This document shows, one piece after another, positions 45,949-56,960 of a DNA stretch of 64,000 nt. The DNA comes from Rhynochetos jubatus. Taxonomy: Eukaryota; Chordata; Aves; Eurypygiformes; Rhynochetidae. Below the pieces are notes generated by a model, which was not told where the DNA came from, made no database searches, and worked only from the letters and a program-made list of their open reading frames with translations. The stretch covers positions 8,737,170 to 8,801,169 of the forward strand of contig CM050655.1 of NCBI GenBank assembly GCA_027574665.1. The letters are read 5' to 3'. Position 1 is the stretch's first letter, and every line of letters starts with the position of its first letter. The translations under genes and the position numbers were made by a program.

Positions 45949-47732
45949 GTAATGGAACAGGGCCTACCAGGAAATAACAGTGGGCGCAGGGGGTTGTGTG
46001 ACTACTAGAAAGCGCTGCTGAAGGGCTGGAGGTCTGCGTTTAACAAGGAGCCTTGGCAAAGCGTGGTGCTTGCAGTTAGTGACAAGTTGTGTCTTTGGGT
46101 GACGGGGCCGGGGTCTCTCTCTGTGCTGTGTGCGCCCAGGGGCTGCGTCAAGGGGGCCCGGCACGGAAGCGTTAAGGTCCGTTTCTGTATAACAGGCAGC
46201 AGGCTTGAACCAGAGATTTGGGGCCTGTTTCGTGCCATCAGGATGAGCCGCGACTGCGGGTTTGGTTAAGCCCTTGACGGATTTGTGCCTTACACCCGCA
46301 GGTGTAGCGTGTTGCTTTTTGACCAGCCCAAAGGAACGAGCTGCAGTCCGGTCTCCACCGGCCTCCCGCTCACCTGCGTAACAACCCTGCGCTACTGATT
46401 GTTTGTAGGATTCAGGGGACCACTAACGTACCCAAGCAACGGCATCCTGCACAAGCAAGCACCAGGGCAGGATTTTGTCCCTGGCAATTAAAGTCCGAAG
46501 CCCTTCTGCAGGGCTGGGCTGTGCCTGGCTTCAGCACCCCCAGAAAGAAGGGAGGGTGGCAGGAAGGGCAGGACTGCTGCGCCCTAGCACGCCCCAGCCC
46601 CTCTTGCAGGGGGCTCCGGGGGTGTGGGCAGGCCGTGCCTCGAGCTGTCCCCTGCCTCAGGGAGGCCTTGGGGCAACGAGCAGCACCTCTGGAGACAGAT
46701 GGCACGCGGGAAGCTCGTGCCTTGATCCCCAGCACGTGGTCTGTGAGCCCTGTGCTCCAGGAAGTTGTCGTTGGGCTTAATGGAAGTTTCGTCTGCGTGA
46801 AAACAGGCTGAGAAACAAAGAAAGATAACCAGCACTCCTTATCTGTGGGTTATTAAAAAAAAAGTCAAAAGGCAGGGGGGATGGCACAGAAATAGGAGGG
46901 TTGAAACAAACATATTTCCATCCCGCCTTTCCTAGTCCTTTTATCGGGGGAAAAACAAATCCTGCCCAGCGAAGGGAAAACATTTTCAATTTGCGGCACC
47001 AGATTAGATTAGTGGGGAACTGCAGATAGTCACAAACACATCGATGCGGGTCACCTGCGGGGTAATTCTGCCGATAGCCACACGTAAACAGATGCCTTTC
47101 TCTGATGTGAACGAGGCTTGTGATTACTGGGGTATTTATTTTTAGATGATTATTGAGCTGCTTTTAATGAGCAAAGATGAGCTTTACTTTGGGGTTTGCT
47201 GTTTTAAAGACCCTGAAACCTGCACTGCTTGTCACTGTCACTGGTTTTCCTTGTGTGCTGCTTCAGTGGTGAGTTTTGCTGGCTTTCTGCCTCTTCCCTT
47301 TCTTCCATTACTAACCTGCTCACTTTAAAGCACAGACGTTGTGAAACATCATAACAGCAGCCCTGTGCTGTTGGAAGTGTCCACCGCTCCAGGCTGACCC
47401 GGGAGGCCGGTCGGGAAAGGTGATGTTCCTTGACGGCTGCAGTTGATGGCAGGGGCTCTGCCGAGGGCCGCCAGCCGGGATCTGCGACCCAGTGGTTGTG
47501 CCAAAATTGTAGACCTCTGTTTTCTACTTGGGGATGATATTTCAGGCCTGTGCTTTTGCAGCTCAGCAGAGTGGATAAGCAGATTGCGTGTAGCTTTGAA
47601 ATGAAGTGTTAATGTGATTTAACTGCTTTTTACTTATCCTGTTACAGCAAAATGTGGGGCCTGTTTTGGAAGCAGGTTTATAATTGCGAGCGCTCTGGAG
47701 GCTATGTTAATGATCATACTTTTCCTTTAAAG
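45949..47732 (+). other. ANK3: ANK3 last intron
   Basis: Bounded by gtaatg and ttcctttaaag. GC-rich around 46,500-46,760, where overlapping open frames on both strands are base-composition artefacts. No exon or repeat was recognised. Confidence 0.75.
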
Positions 47733-47801
47733 CAGGGAGAAGCTTACAAGGTTAAGACAAAGAAAGAAGTCAGACACGTGGAGAAGAAAAGTTACTCGTG
47801 A
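47733..47801 (+). CDS. ANK3: ANK3 last coding exon and stop codon
   Basis: Encodes QGEAYKVKTKKEVRHVEKKS then YS and TGA at 47,799-47,801. Mammalian ankyrin-G ends QGEGFKVKTKKEIRHVEKKSHS. The acceptor is a tandem AAGCAG (NAGNAG): the first AG gives the conserved Gln, the second would drop it. Confidence 0.96.
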   Translation, partial: QGEAYKVKTKKEVRHVEKKSYS

Positions 47802-49907
47802 AAGCCGACCACTGAACGGTCAGTGTGATCCGTTTTCTTCCATTGCTAAAGCCTGTTGCCAGCGCAGCGCTGCCCAGCACGGGGGCTAGCACCTGGGCTG
47901 CCCAGCGGCTTGCCTTCTGCTACCTTGACATCGCTTTCAAGCTGCAAAGCTGAATAGATGGGCCTTGGTCTTGTAAGCAGAAAATGACCTTGAGTTCGTG
48001 TATACAAACTGAGCTCTACTTCTTGGAACAGAAAGCAAAGCAAGATCGAGGCGTGCGTGAGAGTTTTGGGAGGGTTACAAAGCATAGTGTCTGTAATCCA
48101 CGGCACTTTCGACTCCTAAAAGTCAACTTAAACACAAGTAGCGAAGGAGCTGCACACCAGTGAACCTACTGGGAGCAGAAGGCTTCTTCCACCGTCGGGT
48201 TTGTGATCTGAGGGCAGTTACCCAAGCCAAAGTCCTTGTGAAAAAGCCAGTGAAGTGTCTCAGTATTTGCCAACAAATAATCCTTACCAACCGTTTGATG
48301 TGAATTTTATTGACCCAGCCTTAACAGTTGTAACAACACCGCAGCGGAGAGTGTAAGGGCTTCCCAAACTTAAACCGAATGCGCAGGCTAAGGGGCCCCG
48401 GCAGTGGCTCTGTGACAGCACGCTGGAGCACTGCGCAGCCAGAGCCTGCTTGGCCCCGATCCCATCGCTACAGTCACCCAGCAAATACGCCCGTAAATAC
48501 GGGAGGAGCCAGGCTCTGTCTGTCAGTGCTGCTCAGTCAGTCATGGCTTTAAATGCGTGTGTTTACCACGTTCGTGTCTGGTTTTGAATCATCACTTTTC
48601 TTAGTGGGTTTTAGGAACTGGGCAGAGGAAGAGTGTGTGAAGCGTAAGCCTGCGTGTTACCCTTTACCTATACATCTGGTATAGGATTGGCTGTGGGATT
48701 TAACAGGACAAACAGGACCTGGAAATCATACCGGATAGTGCTGTGGAGGTAAAGGAGAGAAGCAGAGTCTCTCCTGAGTCACTGGTCCCTTCCAGCTGCT
48801 GAAATGTAAGGTAGCCCCTAAAGCCTCCCGGCCGTACGGGCCTTCTGGGCGTGAGCGGTGCCATTTGAGACCCGCGGCACTCAGTGTGTGGGATCTAGCC
48901 TAGGGCTGTATGGGGTCAACCCTAAGGAGGGAGTGCTGTGAGGCAACTGGCGTGCTTTCAGCATCTGGTAAGCACCTGCAGCGTCCACCTAGCCCGACCG
49001 CTGCATTCCTGCGTTTCTCGAGAGCCCTCCCACGTGCGCTAATAGAATAATACCGCTTCGCGTGGCTTGCTGCTCAACACACTCATAAAATATTTCATGG
49101 TTTGAAAAGGGGCGTGATTCTTTTGGGGTGTTTTTCTCCTTCATGGGGCTCAAGGATACGGGAGGAAAGCAATCCAAGGGGATGGGGCTGCTTGTATGAA
49201 GGCGTGCCCCAGGTTGCTTCCTGTGCTTCTCCACTGTCAACGTACAGGGGGAAAACAGTGGAAGTTTGTGAATTCAGAGGCAGCGAAGGCCAGATGGGGC
49301 ACTGAACCCCGTAAGCAGTGCACATGAAGAGCCTGCCAGCATACAAGCGGGATGCAACACACACTGGGGATAAGGGAGAAGCGTTTCATTTTAAAATGAA
49401 ATGGCATTAATAAGGCAGCGCTTGCCTAACACACGAAACGTTCTGACCTTCAGGAAGCCAGAGCCTGAGTTCCTGAGAACCAGATCTGCTCCCGTGACTG
49501 CTGATGCGTTTCTCTTGTGATTTCCAGCAGGCAACCCTTCCGTGCTCGAGCCCCCGAGGAACTCAGAGAGTCTTCCTTAGATAATGAGCCTTTGCTCAGG
49601 GGGGAGCTCTGTCCCACAAGATGAATCTCTGTGGCCCAAACGTTGATGCGATAAGCATGACCAAATGTGCATTAAATAATTGTGAGCACAGTCAAGAGAC
49701 TACTGAAAACATTTTATTTGAAAGCAGAAGCAGATGTATGTGCACAGATGGGGAATTCTGATAGAAAACCACCTTGTTTCTTAGTCACGAAAGACAAAAA
49801 ATCCCGCTTGGGAGGTGGTGTGCTTCCTTTGAAGAAATGTGTGTTTGAGGAAAAAAAATCACTACTTTAGCCAGATTTGCTGTAAAAATGTCTTTGTCAC
49901 CATTGCA

Positions 49908-49913
49908 AATAAA
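49908..49913 (+). terminator. ANK3: proximal poly(A) signal AATAAA
   Basis: TTGCAAATAAAACCG lies 2.1 kb after the stop, followed by a TATAGGTTGG G/T-rich stretch. It would give a ~2.1-kb 3' UTR. Confidence 0.5.
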
Positions 49914-50312
49914 ACCGTTGCATAATATAGGTTGGACGGAAAAGCCACTTTCGCATGCAGTTCTGCAGGACAGCGCTGTGCTAGCCAGCTTTTAGCAGCG
50001 GGCTAGATTTATGACAGCCATAGATGTGGACAAGGACAGATTGTTTTAGCACAGCAAGCGAGTGCGAGCACTCCTGGACCTGTAAACAGACACGTCCCGG
50101 CCAGCCTGAGTCCCACGGGCTCTGTGCAAGCCGTGCTCCCAAACGGGCTTCCCTGTGCCCCGGTACTTCCAGCTCCCGTTCACCTGCACGTTTGTGTTTC
50201 TGCTTCCTGCCTCCTTGCTGCAAGGCATCGCTGTTGTACCGCAGATGCAACGCACCCGCTGCCCTTAGGCGCATGGTTGGGTTTGGATGGGCGAGAGAGC
50301 AGGAGTTGGACA

Positions 50313-50341
50313 CCCCCCCCCCCCCCCCCCCCCCCCCCCCC
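50313..50341 (+). repeat. homopolymer C29
   Basis: 29 consecutive C residues. The complementary G run could form quadruplex structure. Length is likely polymorphic and error-prone in assembly. Confidence 0.98.
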
Positions 50342-52287
50342 GTCTCCTGGCTCCTGCTCACACGAGCCAGGCGGGAGATGGATGGGGCTGCTCCTCTTCC
50401 TCGCTTTGTCCTTCGCCAAGTCCCCTAACGGCTGGGCTCTGCACTCCTGGCTCTCCCAACTCTCCTGGACGTGTTTCCTGAGCGGCTGGCAGAGGTGGAT
50501 GTGCAGGGAATGCAGGTTTGCCACCACTGTGGGGATGCTTGAAACGATCAACAACGACGTGCCGTGCAAGCAGCAACCCTCATTCTGGGGATGGTGCTAT
50601 TTCTTCCGCGACGGACAGTACCTGTTCCTTGCCGTCATCGGATCTGATGAGCCGGGACTTTGTCTGGGGCGATGACGTGCAGCGTGTTTGTAAATCAGTT
50701 CGCGAGCAGTGTGGGCATCGGCGGCTGCACATTCCCTTCGTGCTGAGAGCTGAACTAACCTCGTCACCTGCCTAGAAAGGGTGTGATTTATCCCGTTGCA
50801 GAATTCCGTATTGCCAATTAGAACTTTTCTGTTTAGTCAGGGAAAGGCACGAAATTGATTGTAACAAGATGCTCTGGAATGATTTGTGCTGTGTTTTCTT
50901 TCCGTAGGACCGTGTGCTTTTACTGCCAGTATTCTAGAGGGACACTCACGGAAGAAAAATCAACAGGAATTAAACATTCACCTATAAAAGTGTGCGTGTG
51001 TTTGCTGCTTCCACACATTAACCGCATGGTTTTTATGCAAAAACAAACCTAAAAAAAAAAAAACCAAACAAAAAAAAAAATTAATTTAGCATGAGCCAAT
51101 TTACAGAGCATGGAAATTCACGTTTATTCACAGGATCGGAGGGTGCGCAGTTACCAATGCAGTGTATATACAAGATGCCATGCTGTTAACAGCTTCTTTC
51201 AAGCAGTTTGATGTCATCTCAAAAGAAATAAATTCCTGTGGCCAGAGGGGACGTACGAAGACAAAATGGTTAAACCACGGAAAGACACTAAAATTACTAA
51301 AATCCACAACAGCTCGCCTTATTTTTCTTGGACCCAAACTGTCAGGGTATAAAACACTATTTGTTTCTTTTTTAAACATCAATAGTTTTGCTGTAAATAA
51401 ATTACACTGTATAAATTCTAACAAAATAGAATAAATGTTGATAAGGCACTGCCTTTTCGATCACAAACAGAATATTGCAAATGCATTGAGCAGGCTAGGT
51501 GTCTCAGACGGCTGCACCTACAGGGATATTCTGGGTGTATCTTCACAGATTCTTGTATATTAGCAATTATAATGTTTGTATATGCAAAAACGCTAGCTTG
51601 ATTTTAAAAAAATCTTTAAAATCTGCTGCAAATTTAAATGATTCCCAAAATGAGGAATTCTGTAGTTCTGTGAAAATTTTTCTTCAGAGTACTAATATTT
51701 TGATGCATGTGTTTCACCTTATTTTGATTAAATCTTTTCCAGTTTTGCAAACACTATACCGCAACATGAAAACCAAGATTTTATCTGTAAACACAAAGCC
51801 CTTCATCTAATATTTGTTGCTGTTGCCAATTTTTCAATGAAATGACCTAAACCCCATAACATATACAGTAGTTGCATTATGGGGAGGGGGGTGCTATCTG
51901 TTCTCGCTTTATAACGGGGGTAATGCTTGCAGCTTTAGAAGTGGGTTGGTGCTCTAAGGAGCACAAGTTTGGGAGATTTTTAAATGAACTGAAGAGAAAT
52001 TATTAGCTAATAGACTGGCAGCACGCTGTAAAATTATTACTGTATTGTGTACTGGCTATAAGATGTAGAATCTTTCAGTAAGCCAATCATCTGTAATCAT
52101 CCTAGCAGTGTAATATTAGGTTGTTAAGGCTGCTGTGTTTTAAAGGGCATTTTTATTTGGGTTTTGGTGAAATACTTTAATTTGTTGATTATATTCATAT
52201 GGAAACAGCATTCATTGATAATAGCTCTAATGACATATGTATGAAAACAACAAACACTGGATGATCTAGTTGATTATTTAAGCATAA

Positions 52288-52293
52288 AATAAA
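52288..52293 (+). terminator. ANK3: distal poly(A) signal AATAAA
   Basis: GCATAAAATAAATTGTGTT: signal plus TTGTGTT downstream element, placed where the AT-rich block ends. Best candidate for the main ANK3 3' end. Confidence 0.6.
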
Positions 52294-52643
52294 TTGTGTT
52301 AAAACTCTTGGATAACGTGCACTTGGCCGTGTTCTTGTACCCTACAGATGTGCGGCTTCGCATGGCCAGCCTTTAGCCACCCCTGGCTTTTTGCTGCTTT
52401 TCCTCCCACTTTCTTAGGTCTGATCCACCTCCTCGTCTTTCCAGCGTGACAGGCCATCCCTTGGCAGGCTGTCACTGGGTGAGGGGGATGGGATGAAGGC
52501 ACAGCCGGCAGCACACCCTCAGCAAACCTAAGGAAAACCCATCTCCCTGGGACACAGGAGACTCCATGGGCGTGGGGAAAGGATGTGTGCCACGGGGCTA
52601 CATGCAGCCTCTTCTCCGACACGAGCTGACTCTGGACTCTTGT

Positions 52644-52955
52644 AGGGGGACTTTTCACAAGGGCCTGTCGTGACAGGACAAGGGGTGACGGGTTTAAATT
52701 GAAAGAGGATTGGATATCAGGAAGACGTTCTTCCTGGAGAGGGTGGTGAGGCACTGGGACAGGTTGCCCAGAGAAGCTGTGGGTGCCTCTTCCCTGGAAG
52801 TGTCCAAGGCCAGGCTGGATGAGGCTTGGAGCAACCTGGGCTAGTGAGGGGTGTCCCTGCCCATGGCAGGGGGGTGGAACTGGATGAGCTTTAAAGTCCA
52901 CAACAGCTCGCCTTATTTTTCTTGGACCCAAACCATACAATTATTCTATGATTCC
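52644..52955 (+). repeat. CR1 LINE 3' fragment with a 27-bp foreign segment
   Basis: GGACTTTTCACAAGGGCCTG, GAGGCACTGGGACAGGTTGC, GTGTCCAAGGCCAGGCTGG and GTGTCCCTGCCCATGGCAGG follow the avian CR1 3' end in order, and the element ends ATTCTATGATTCC. Between TTTAAAGTCC and CCCAAACC, where CR1 normally has only a few bases, sits a segment identical to part of the ANK3 3' UTR (see findings). Confidence 0.9.
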
Positions 52956-55329
52956 ACGGCCACCTTTAATTCCTTTCGCCCCATCAAGAACCAGGGAAAG
53001 CGCTGCCGATGGCAGTTTTCACCCCAGTTTGTACCACTCAGGCCAATAACCCCCCCACCGCAGGCGCCGTAAATGAAGTGTACGTCTCCTGCGTATTGCA
53101 CGCGCTTCCCGTACGTTATAGGTGATGGACCACTCTACATATATATGAAAAGTGTGTCCAAAACAAAGCGTTGTTGGCAGCATCAGTACACGCTCACTGC
53201 TCTGGGTTGCAGGCTGCTGCTCAGGTGCAATAGGTAATTTTTATTACTCGGGGTTCAGTTTTACCTGGCTTTCAAGGCAACTTGAGGATGATGTATTTTA
53301 CCCCAGCTTGGCACCCCAGGAAGCACCACTGCTACAGATCCAACTGGGTTTGCTTGTTGTTACCTGCTGACCCACGCAGGAGCCGGTCCTCCCCTGGGGT
53401 CAGTCGGCCAAGCCCTCCTGACTGTGATGAAAAGCACCTGGCGCCAGGAGAACGTAACAGGTCGGTTCGTCGGTGTTTCCGAGTTATTAAGGCTGCCAGC
53501 TTCTGTAGCAGTGACAGTCAATGAAGCGTTTGTCCTCATTTTAGCAGCCAGTCTGCGTTGCAGCGCGTTTCACCTAGGTCAGCCTAGCGCTGGTACCACA
53601 CCGGTGGTCCGAGGCCTCACGCCAGCGACGGAGGGCAAACGCCGGTTACGCCACTGGAGAACAAACGCATCTTACTGCAGGTCACAGGCCAACAGCAGCC
53701 GTCGTACTCCTCACCGTCCAGATGCCTCCGTCCCGCTCCCAAGTACCCAGATGTGGATGAAAAAGAGTGTTTTCAGTAAACGGCGTGCAGACGTCTACAT
53801 TTAACAGCGCATCACGATTCTGCAGTTGGAAGCCAAGGCTGCGGTGACCACCGGTGGGTGCAGGTAGCAGAGGGGTGCGGGGAATCTCAGCGGGTCTCCC
53901 GACCCTCTGGCGATGGCTGCGGCACCTTCCAGCCCCGGGAGCTGCTCTTGCCCGTGGCAGCGCACGCGCGTAGCTGCTGGCTCGCCTCGAGGCCCCCCGC
54001 GGGTGCTTTCGCAGCAAGGTGCAGCCCTTGGGGCCCGAGCGGGCGGTGACCATGGCAGATGTGTTTCTGGGGCCGCCTACGTGCTCGAGCAGGTCCCAGC
54101 CCTCCAGCTCCTGCCACGCAGGCCGGCCGTGTCGTCCACTCGCTGCCTCCTGTGAAGCTCCCGACACAGACAGCACCGGTTGGAACGGGAACGCCGTAGC
54201 TACATGTGGAGAGCTTAAGATTTCACATTAAATGTTGCACGAACAGGATTTTCTGGGTGTTGGTTTGTTTGGCACGGAGTGTATTGATTCCATCAGCAGC
54301 TCAGGATATTTGGGAAAAACAAGGTTGAAGCATAAATGGTCATTTGAGATGGAAACCAGAAATCTTGCCAGTCGTAGCCAAGAGCGCAGACAGCCCTGGA
54401 GTGAGTGAGGGCTCTAAGCTAATGTGCGCTTTTTGTTGTCTTTTCTTATTTTCTCCAGCGAGAACGTTCCCCTTGGAGGCAAAATTGTAAGTCCTGGGTC
54501 TTTTATTGCACCTATTAGAATAAACTTGATTGCTAAATACGGCGTTCTTTTCATCCTTTGATATTTGATTTAGCGCTGCCTAATAGTAATGCTGCTGAGT
54601 ACCCCACCGTACTTGTTCCATTTCTGAAGGAATATCAATTACATTTTATTTGTGGCCGGTAATAGTTTTAATGTCAGAAATTCCAGGAGCTCCTGTAGTG
54701 CAGAGCTGACATTAGTGGGATAAATGGCACTCGCTGGCAGGATTGCAGCACCCTGCTAATTTCCTGGGGGGTTGTTTAACACGGGTTTTGTCCGTAGCGT
54801 GCACGGTGCTGGAAATCGAGATGTGCTCTACCGGGGGCTGCTGCAGCCTGGCGCATGGGGCATGGGCCCCCAGAAGCCCCTCTCCATACCCCCTGTGGAA
54901 GGAGTTTATAATTGGGTCTTCTTTGGACTCAATCAAAATTTGATGAAACTCAAAGACGTCCATCAGTGGCAGTTTTTCATCACGTAACCTATACAGTGGC
55001 AGAAAACTTGGCCAGGACCTCTGTTTTTGGGACAGATCCCACCAAACTGGGGCTGGGAGAGGAAAAGCTCCTGGCTCAGCTCCCCTCTAACCCCAGAGTG
55101 AGTAAGGGAGGGAAAGCACGGCGCTACTGAGGAGGAAAATACCCTTGCTTTGTTGAAAGCACAACCATTGTCTGACGGAGACACAGACGCCAGGGTAGGG
55201 AGGGGGAGATGGGAAAGTTGGACCCAGCCTGCTGCGAAGTGCTTGACATAAAAAATAGTCCATCACTGGGAGAGGAAAAGGTTAGTGAAGGACAGAAAAA
55301 TGAGCTGCTCAAGAAAAATCTATGTGCAT

Positions 55330-55500
55330 GCCACATTTTTCTTAACTGCTGATGCTAAAAACAGTATGCTAATTGTGCGTGGCTTTATTTATTTGACCCT
55401 AAATCCTGGAGGAAGGCAAGGATTTATTATAAAAGTTTTATTGGTACTTTTCCCATCATGCTAATGCTCAATTACTGAGAGCCGTTTGGGCTATAAAACA
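55330..55500. promoter_or_regulatory. AT-rich block, possible conserved non-coding element
   Basis: Rich in TAAT/ATTA and ATGCTAAT-like homeodomain/POU words (e.g. GTATGCTAATTG, CATGCTAATGCTC). Non-coding and non-repetitive. The function is inferred only from composition. Confidence 0.3.
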
Positions 55501-56005
55501 GCAACGCGCAGCGAACCCCTGTGCACCAACTTCCTTGGAAGGCTTCCAGAGGCTGGATATCATTACGGCACGGCCAGACCAACAGAACCAACTGAGTATG
55601 AACTCTGACAAAAATTCCCTGCGAGAAGGCGGATGCAAAGCCCCGGAGCTGAAGATGCGAGAGGTGCTGGGTGGCTCCGTGCGGCACAGGGTCACAGTCA
55701 GAGCCTCTGTCCTGCACAGCCACTTCTTTTCTAATGCAGGTTTCTGATTAAATAATTGATGGTCAGAAAAGCAAAGTGGCATGGCATTAGCTTCGTCTGA
55801 ATTGCTTGTTAGAAAACACGGTTTATCCTGCGTCAATAGACACCTTAATCCTCAATATTAGCGAATCGGGCTTTTTCGTGCTCATACAAATGCCTTTCAG
55901 ATCGAGGTTTCTCCCCTTGAACAACCCTTCCGCAACAGTAAAGTCTCCACATATGCACTCTGTTTTCCCCTTTAAATATTCCCTTCTATACAGGTCACTT
56001 TTTGG

Positions 56006-56043
<38 letters not shown>

Positions 56044-56719
56044 AAATGCTGCTTCAGTTTGTTTTCCTAGCAATGTTTTCCATTAATTGCATTCTAATGT
56101 GACTTTATTTTTTCTCCCCTCTATTTCAGTCGGGTACTCTGAGTACTGTACGGAATTTTTCCTGGGGTTAATTAGCTTCAGCTGGTCTCTTTCTCTTCAA
56201 TCTGTAACTACTGAATATTTTAATGAAATTGTGTTGTTATAGAAGGTATTCCAGCTGATTAGCGGACCTCTGGAATTACATTAAGGCTTACATTAACTCT
56301 CTGAACATACTTCTTCTAACCCCTCATGCCTAACAATGTATTTTATACAAATATTTCTGCTGTTGATGTGAGTTTTTGAAATACTGTTTCTAACTGCCCA
56401 TTATGTCCCGTAATGATAGATTCTGTGAATAAATCCCTGCTTTTTTCATCGTTTCTTCTTAACGTGAGTATCAGCTCTGCTGTTAGTACAGTGCCGGTGA
56501 CATCCGCAGATTCCTTTTTTTGGACCAACACCTCTCCTTGCCTGTTTAGAGTTTTGCATTAATTTTTTGTACAACAAAAATATTGGGGCAAGAAGGACGG
56601 GGCCTTCGTGCTGTAGGTGCTGTGGTGGTGGCAGGCTGGTCACCGTGGCGAGGGAACCCCTGTCTGTCGTGGGGGACAGGGCCCCGGCAGCAGCACCCCG
56701 GGAGGCCCTGCAGCCTCTG

Positions 56720-56960
56720 TGAGCCTGTAAAAAGAGGGTTTTTTGCTAATTGTGCTTATACCACATATTTATACTTTTTAATTGGTTTGGTTAACATCTC
56801 ACAGAGATGTGCAAAGCACGTGATTTTTTTTTTGGGGTGCTAATTGGGATAAAATTTTCTCTCCCTGTTTAATCTATTAATTTAGAGTCTTTGGCTGTAA
56901 TTGTAATTAACTGTACGGGCGCTATTTTATAAACGACTGAAATCTGTTATGACAAGAAGG
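56720..56960. promoter_or_regulatory. AT-rich block, possible conserved non-coding element
   Basis: Contains GCTAATTGTGC, TTTTTAATTGG, TCTATTAATTTAG and TGTAATTGTAATTAACTG in a GC-rich surrounding. Composition resembles homeodomain-bound enhancers; not tested. Confidence 0.3.

Larger units (their letters stand above)
1..52310 (+). other. ANK3: ANK3 gene (ankyrin-G), 3' half, giant-exon locus
   Basis: This span is the 3' part of the ankyrin-G gene. Ankyrin-G is a membrane-cytoskeleton adaptor that links ion channels and cell-adhesion molecules to beta-spectrin; its giant neuronal isoforms organise the axon initial segment and nodes of Ranvier. Exons in order encode ZU5-C, UPA, the giant serine-rich/tail exon, the death domain and the regulatory C-terminus. 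The identification rests on near-identity of the ZU5-C, UPA and death-domain peptides with recalled vertebrate ankyrin-G. All introns are GT-AG and every junction keeps frame. The start codon, ankyrin repeats and ZU5-N lie left of the window. The 3' limit is inferred from a poly(A) signal at 52,288-52,293. Confidence 0.96.
47802..52310 (+). other. ANK3: ANK3 3' UTR (probable)
   Basis: No coding exon follows the stop. 51,060-52,310 is AT-rich, dense in short T/A runs, and drops sharply to GC-rich DNA after the AATAAA at 52,288, as expected at a UTR end. It includes a C29 tract at 50,313-50,341 and an A-rich stretch at 51,048-51,080. The open frame of 183 codons at 50,124-50,675 is driven by the poly-C tract (Pro run) and is not supported. 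Continuity of the transcript to 52,310 is inferred. Confidence 0.65.

Noticed and set aside
50124..50675. 183-codon open frame with proline run
   Set aside because: Created by the C29 tract in the probable 3' UTR; no recognisable domain.
52299..52940. 213-codon open frame on the minus strand
   Set aside because: Runs across the CR1 fragment and GC-rich flank; its similarity to another minus-strand frame at 51.3 kb comes only from the 37-bp shared DNA.
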